A DNA stretch of 64,000 nt. It comes from Dokdonia donghaensis DSW-1. Its GTDB lineage: Bacteria > Bacteroidota > Bacteroidia > Flavobacteriales > Flavobacteriaceae. Position 1 is the first letter of the stretch. Each line of letters opens with the position of its first letter. The DNA lies in the NCBI RefSeq assembly GCF_001653755.1, contig NZ_CP015125.1, forward strand, positions 246,001-310,000. Reading direction: 5' to 3'. This document shows, piece after piece, positions 62,101 through 64,000 of this stretch. The notes under the pieces are model-generated. The model saw nothing but the letters and a program-made list of their open reading frames with translations. It did not search any database and was not told where the DNA came from. The translations under genes and the position numbers were made by a program.

Positions 62101-64000
62101 TGGAGTTGATGGATCATCAATTCCTGTTGTCTCCTCATTGTTAGTAAGACCATCCATATCACAATCTGCACTGTCGTAAGCAGCATCAGTCATTTCTGTC
62201 TGGTTAGCTACTACTAAACTACAGTTATCATTAGGGTCTGTACCATCAAGGGCTTCTTGACCATCGGTTACTCCATCACCATCACTATCAATATCTAATG
62301 GATCTGTAATCTCACCATCAGGATCTGCAGGGGTGGTAGGATCGTCAACTCCAGTAAGCTCTTCACCGTTATTTAAACCGTCCATATCACAATCAAGATC
62401 ATTCCAAGCTGTCGTTGGCGTTACCGTTTGACTAGCAATCTCAAGAGCACAAGGATCATTAGGATCAGTCATATCACCAGCTTCATCGCCATCGGTCACT
62501 CCATCTCCATCACTATCAGGATTCTGTGGATCTGTGGTACTACCATTTGGATCGTTTGGAGTTGATGGATCATCAATTCCTGTTGTCTCCTCATTGTTAG
62601 TAAGACCATCCATATCGCAATCTGCACTGTCGTAAGCAGCATCAGTCATCTCTGTCTGGTTAGCTACTACTAAACTACAGTTATCATTAGGGTCTGTACC
62701 ATCAAGCGCTTCTTGACCATCGGTTACTCCATCACCATCACTATCAATATCTAATGGATCTGTAATCTCACCATCAGGATCTGCAGGGGTGGTAGGATCG
62801 TCAACTCCAGTAAGCTCTTCACCGTTATTTAAACCGTCCATATCACAATCAAGATCATTCCAAGCTGTCGTTGGCGTTACCGTTTGACTAGCAATCTCAA
62901 GAGCACAAGGATCATTAGGATCAGTCATATCACCAGCTTCATCGCCATCGGTCACTCCATCTCCATCACTATCAGGATTCTGTGGATCTGTGGTACTACC
63001 ATTTGGATCGTTTGGAGTTGATGGATCATCAATTCCTGTTGTCTCCTCATTGTTAGTAAGACCATCCATATCGCAATCTGCACTGTCGTAAGCAGCATCA
63101 GTCATCTCTGTCTGGTTAGCTACTACTAAACTACAGTTATCATTAGGGTCTGTACCATCAAGCGCTTCTTGACCATCGGTTACTCCATCACCATCACTAT
63201 CAATATCTAATGGATCTGTAATCTCACCATCAGGATCTGCAGGGGTAGTAGGATCATCAACTCCAGTAAGCTCTTCACCGTTATTTAAACCGTCCATATC
63301 ACAATCAAGATCATTCCAAGCTGTCGTTGGCGTTACCGTTTGACTAGCAATCTCAAGAGCACAAGGGTCATTAGGATCGGTCATATCACCAGCTTCATCA
63401 CCATCGGTCACTCCATCTCCATCACTATCAGGATTCTGTGGATCTGTGGTACTACCATTTGGATCGTTTGGAGTTGATGGATCATCAATTCCTGTTGTCT
63501 CCTCATTGTTAGTAAGACCATCCATATCACAATCAATACTATTCCATTCGATTGTAACGATAGCTAAGTCTTGATCCATAGCATTGTAAGAACAAGGGTC
63601 ATTAGGATCAGTCCCGCCATTAACTTCATCATCATTTGAAACACCATCACCATCACAATCCCCTAGTCCTTGTCCATTACATTCGTCAAAAGAAACAGAC
63701 ACCTGTGCTGGATCACTTATATTACCATCATTATCCATTACAGTATAAGATATAGGTGCTGGATCTTCTACAGATAATCCTGTACAAGTAGCATCTGGAA
63801 TACCCGCAGCAGTACAAGGTGTAAAAGTAATTGCACCCGTTACTGGGTCTACACTCCAAACTCCTACACCAGGATCAACTAAGTCTTCTCCAGGATTGGC
63901 AGTACCTACAATCTGTACCGTTGTAGGATCTACTACATCTCCATCAACATCATTAGCTAGTACATCAACAACCACAGGCACTCCTGTGTCATTACCTGTA
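59125..64000 (-). CDS. second T9SS adhesin with thrombospondin type 3 repeats (5' end outside window)
   Basis: The last 1625 residues are visible; the frame is open through 64000 (TGNDTG precedes VPVVVDVLAND), so the GTG at 63981 is not its real start. The visible part opens with a cadherin/Ig-like domain (VLANDVDGD, ITFTPCTAAGIPDATCTG, YTVMDNDGN), then thrombospondin type 3 repeats with alternating DCDMDGLTN and DSDGDGVTDG blocks, mostly a seven-fold 152-residue repeat. It ends in the same type B sorting domain as the 4431-residue adhesin. It is exported by T9SS, presumably with the adjacent PorP copy B. Confidence 0.9.
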   Translation of the reverse strand, partial: TGNDTGVPVVVDVLANDVDGDVVDPTTVQIVGTANPGEDLVDPGVGVWSVDPVTGAITFTPCTAAGIPDATCTGLSVEDPAPISYTVMDNDGNISDPAQVSVSFDECNGQGLGDCDGDGVSNDDEVNGGTDPNDPCSYNAMDQDLAIVTIEWNSIDCDMDGLTNNEETTGIDDPSTPNDPNGSTTDPQNPDSDGDGVTDGDEAGDMTDPNDPCALEIASQTVTPTTAWNDLDCDMDGLNNGEELTGVDDPTTPADPDGEITDPLDIDSDGDGVTDGQEALDGTDPNDNCSLVVANQTEMTDAAYDSADCDMDGLTNNEETTGIDDPSTPNDPNGSTTDPQNPDSDGDGVTDGDEAGDMTDPNDPCALEIASQTVTPTTAWNDLDCDMDGLNNGEELTGVDDPTTPADPDGEITDPLDIDSDGDGVTDGQEALDGTDPNDNCSLVVANQTEMTDAAYDSADCDMDGLTNNEETTGIDDPSTPNDPNGSTTDPQNPDSDGDGVTDGDEAGDMTDPNDPCALEIASQTVTPTTAWNDLDCDMDGLNNGEELTGVDDPTTPADPDGEITDPLDIDSDGDGVTDGQEALDGTDPNDNCSLVVANQTEMTDAAYDSADCDMDGLTNNEETTGIDDPSTPNDPNGSTTDPQNPDSDGDGVTDGDEAGDMTDPNDPCALEIASQTVTPTTAWNDLDCDMDGLNNGEELTGVDDPTTPADPDGEITDPLDIDSDGDGVTDGQEALDGTDPNDNCSLVVANQTEMTDAAYDSADCDMDGLTNNEETTGIDDPSTPNDPNGNTTDPQNPDSDGDGVTDGDEAGDMTDPNDPCALEIASQTVTPTTAWNDLDCDMDGLNNGEELTGVDDPTTPADPDGEITDPLDIDSDGDGVTDGQEALDGTDPNDNCSLVVANQTEMTDAAYDSADCDMDGLTNNEEATGIDDPSTPNDPNGNTTDPQNPDSDGDGVTDGDEAGDMTDPNDPCALEIASQTVTPTTAWNDLDCDMDGLNNGEELTGVDDPTTPADPDGEITDPLDIDSDGDGVTDGQEALDGTDPNDNCSLVVANQTEMTDAAYDSADCDMDGLTNNEEATGIDDPSTPNDPNGNTTDPQNPDSDGDGVTDGDEAGDMTDPNDPCALEIASQTVTPTTAWNDLDCDMDGLNNGEELTGVDDPTTPADPNGNTTDPTNADTDGDGVTDGQEALDGTDPNDNCSLVVANQTEMTDAAYDSADCDMDGLTNNEETTGIDDPSTPNDPNGNTTDPQNPDSDGDGVTDGDEAGDMTDPNDPCDLQVSSQSIDPTQAWNDLDCDMDGLNNGEELTGIDDPDTPADPNGNTTDPTNADTDGDGVTDGDEAEDGTDPNNPCDFLVGSITLPVGGDFDTLDCDGDGVTNGDEIADGTNPFDVCDFVADSQTLLTTPEFDNADCDNDGLTNEEEITGVDNPNTPADPNGNTTDPTNPDTDGDGVLDGREGADGTNPNDSCSLEVESQTVNVSQDFLDGDCDGDGIPNGDELGDENGNGIIDFLEVNNGNPNATDGLEVFDIMTPNGDGLNDVFVIRGIKKYPNNTVRIYNRWGVEVYGVKGYGQDGQYFRGESNGRATINGDQLLPVGTYYYTVEYTNASGKLQQLAGPLYLNR
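60170..63530. repeat. tandem array, 456-bp period, about 7.4 copies
   Basis: The landmark TCTGCACTGTC recurs at 60341, 60797, 61253, 61709, 62165, 62621 and 63077, exactly 456 bp (152 codons) apart. Units differ by scattered changes such as GSTTDP/GNTTDP and EETTG/EEATG. The unit at the C-terminal end is a chimera (ADPNGNTTDPTNADTDGDG replaces ADPDGEITDPLDIDSDGDG). Confidence 0.92.

Noticed and set aside
63979..63981. GTG as the start of the second adhesin
   Set aside because: The frame continues without a stop to the window edge, with cadherin-like sequence upstream of it and no signal peptide, so the gene is cut by the window.

Overview
The window comes from a marine-type member of the Flavobacteriia (Bacteroidota). 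Signs of this are GLPGLI-family proteins next to a TonB-type outer-membrane protein, DUF5686 and carboxypeptidase-regulatory surface proteins, PorP/SprF and gliding-motility (type IX secretion, T9SS) sorting domains, and promoters with a TAnnTTTG -7 box. A very frequent palindrome with core GCTTTCGCGAAAGC occurs about once every 4 kb outside the adhesin genes. A Dokdonia-like genus is my best guess, but it is a guess. No rRNA, tRNA, insertion sequence, prophage or CRISPR array was seen.

Layout. 1-6.6 kb: a leftward surface operon (coiled-coil secreted protein, two GLPGLI proteins, outer-membrane barrel) divergent from a sensor kinase/response regulator pair, with phased GTTAAC repeats in the shared promoter region. 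6.6-11.5 kb: truncated haemoglobin, deoxynucleoside kinase, paired lipoproteins, an App1-type phosphatase and a peroxiredoxin. 11.6-14.8 kb: membrane and soluble pyrophosphatases side by side. 15-23 kb: DUF5686 protein, pyruvate dehydrogenase E1 beta, electron-transfer flavoprotein etfBA, a bifunctional nuclease and a nucleoside transporter. 23-39.3 kb: mostly housekeeping genes (thyA, folA, fabD, waaA) with an ergothioneine-type gene set (egtB, egtD, DUF427 and a nearby class V PLP enzyme), an XRE-S24 regulator flanked by two lipoproteins, a sugar aminotransferase and a secreted amidohydrolase.

39.3-64 kb holds two head-to-tail copies of a three-gene leftward module: giant thrombospondin-type-3 adhesin, PorP/SprF protein, PorE-like OmpA protein. 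The porP and ompA genes, the adhesin C-terminal sorting domain and the terminator form a near-identical block of about 3.5 kb repeated at an exact offset of 16,699 bp. The adhesin bodies differ completely in their repeats: 381-bp and 627-bp arrays in the 4431-residue protein, and a 456-bp array in the second, which runs off the window. The likely picture is a cassette in which a cognate export and anchoring unit is kept uniform while the exported stalk diversifies.

The most interesting signals are this duplicated adhesin/export cassette, the palindrome family (including copies translated inside five proteins in several reading frames), the phased operator-like repeats at the two-component system, and a 26-bp perfect palindrome between pdhB and etfB.
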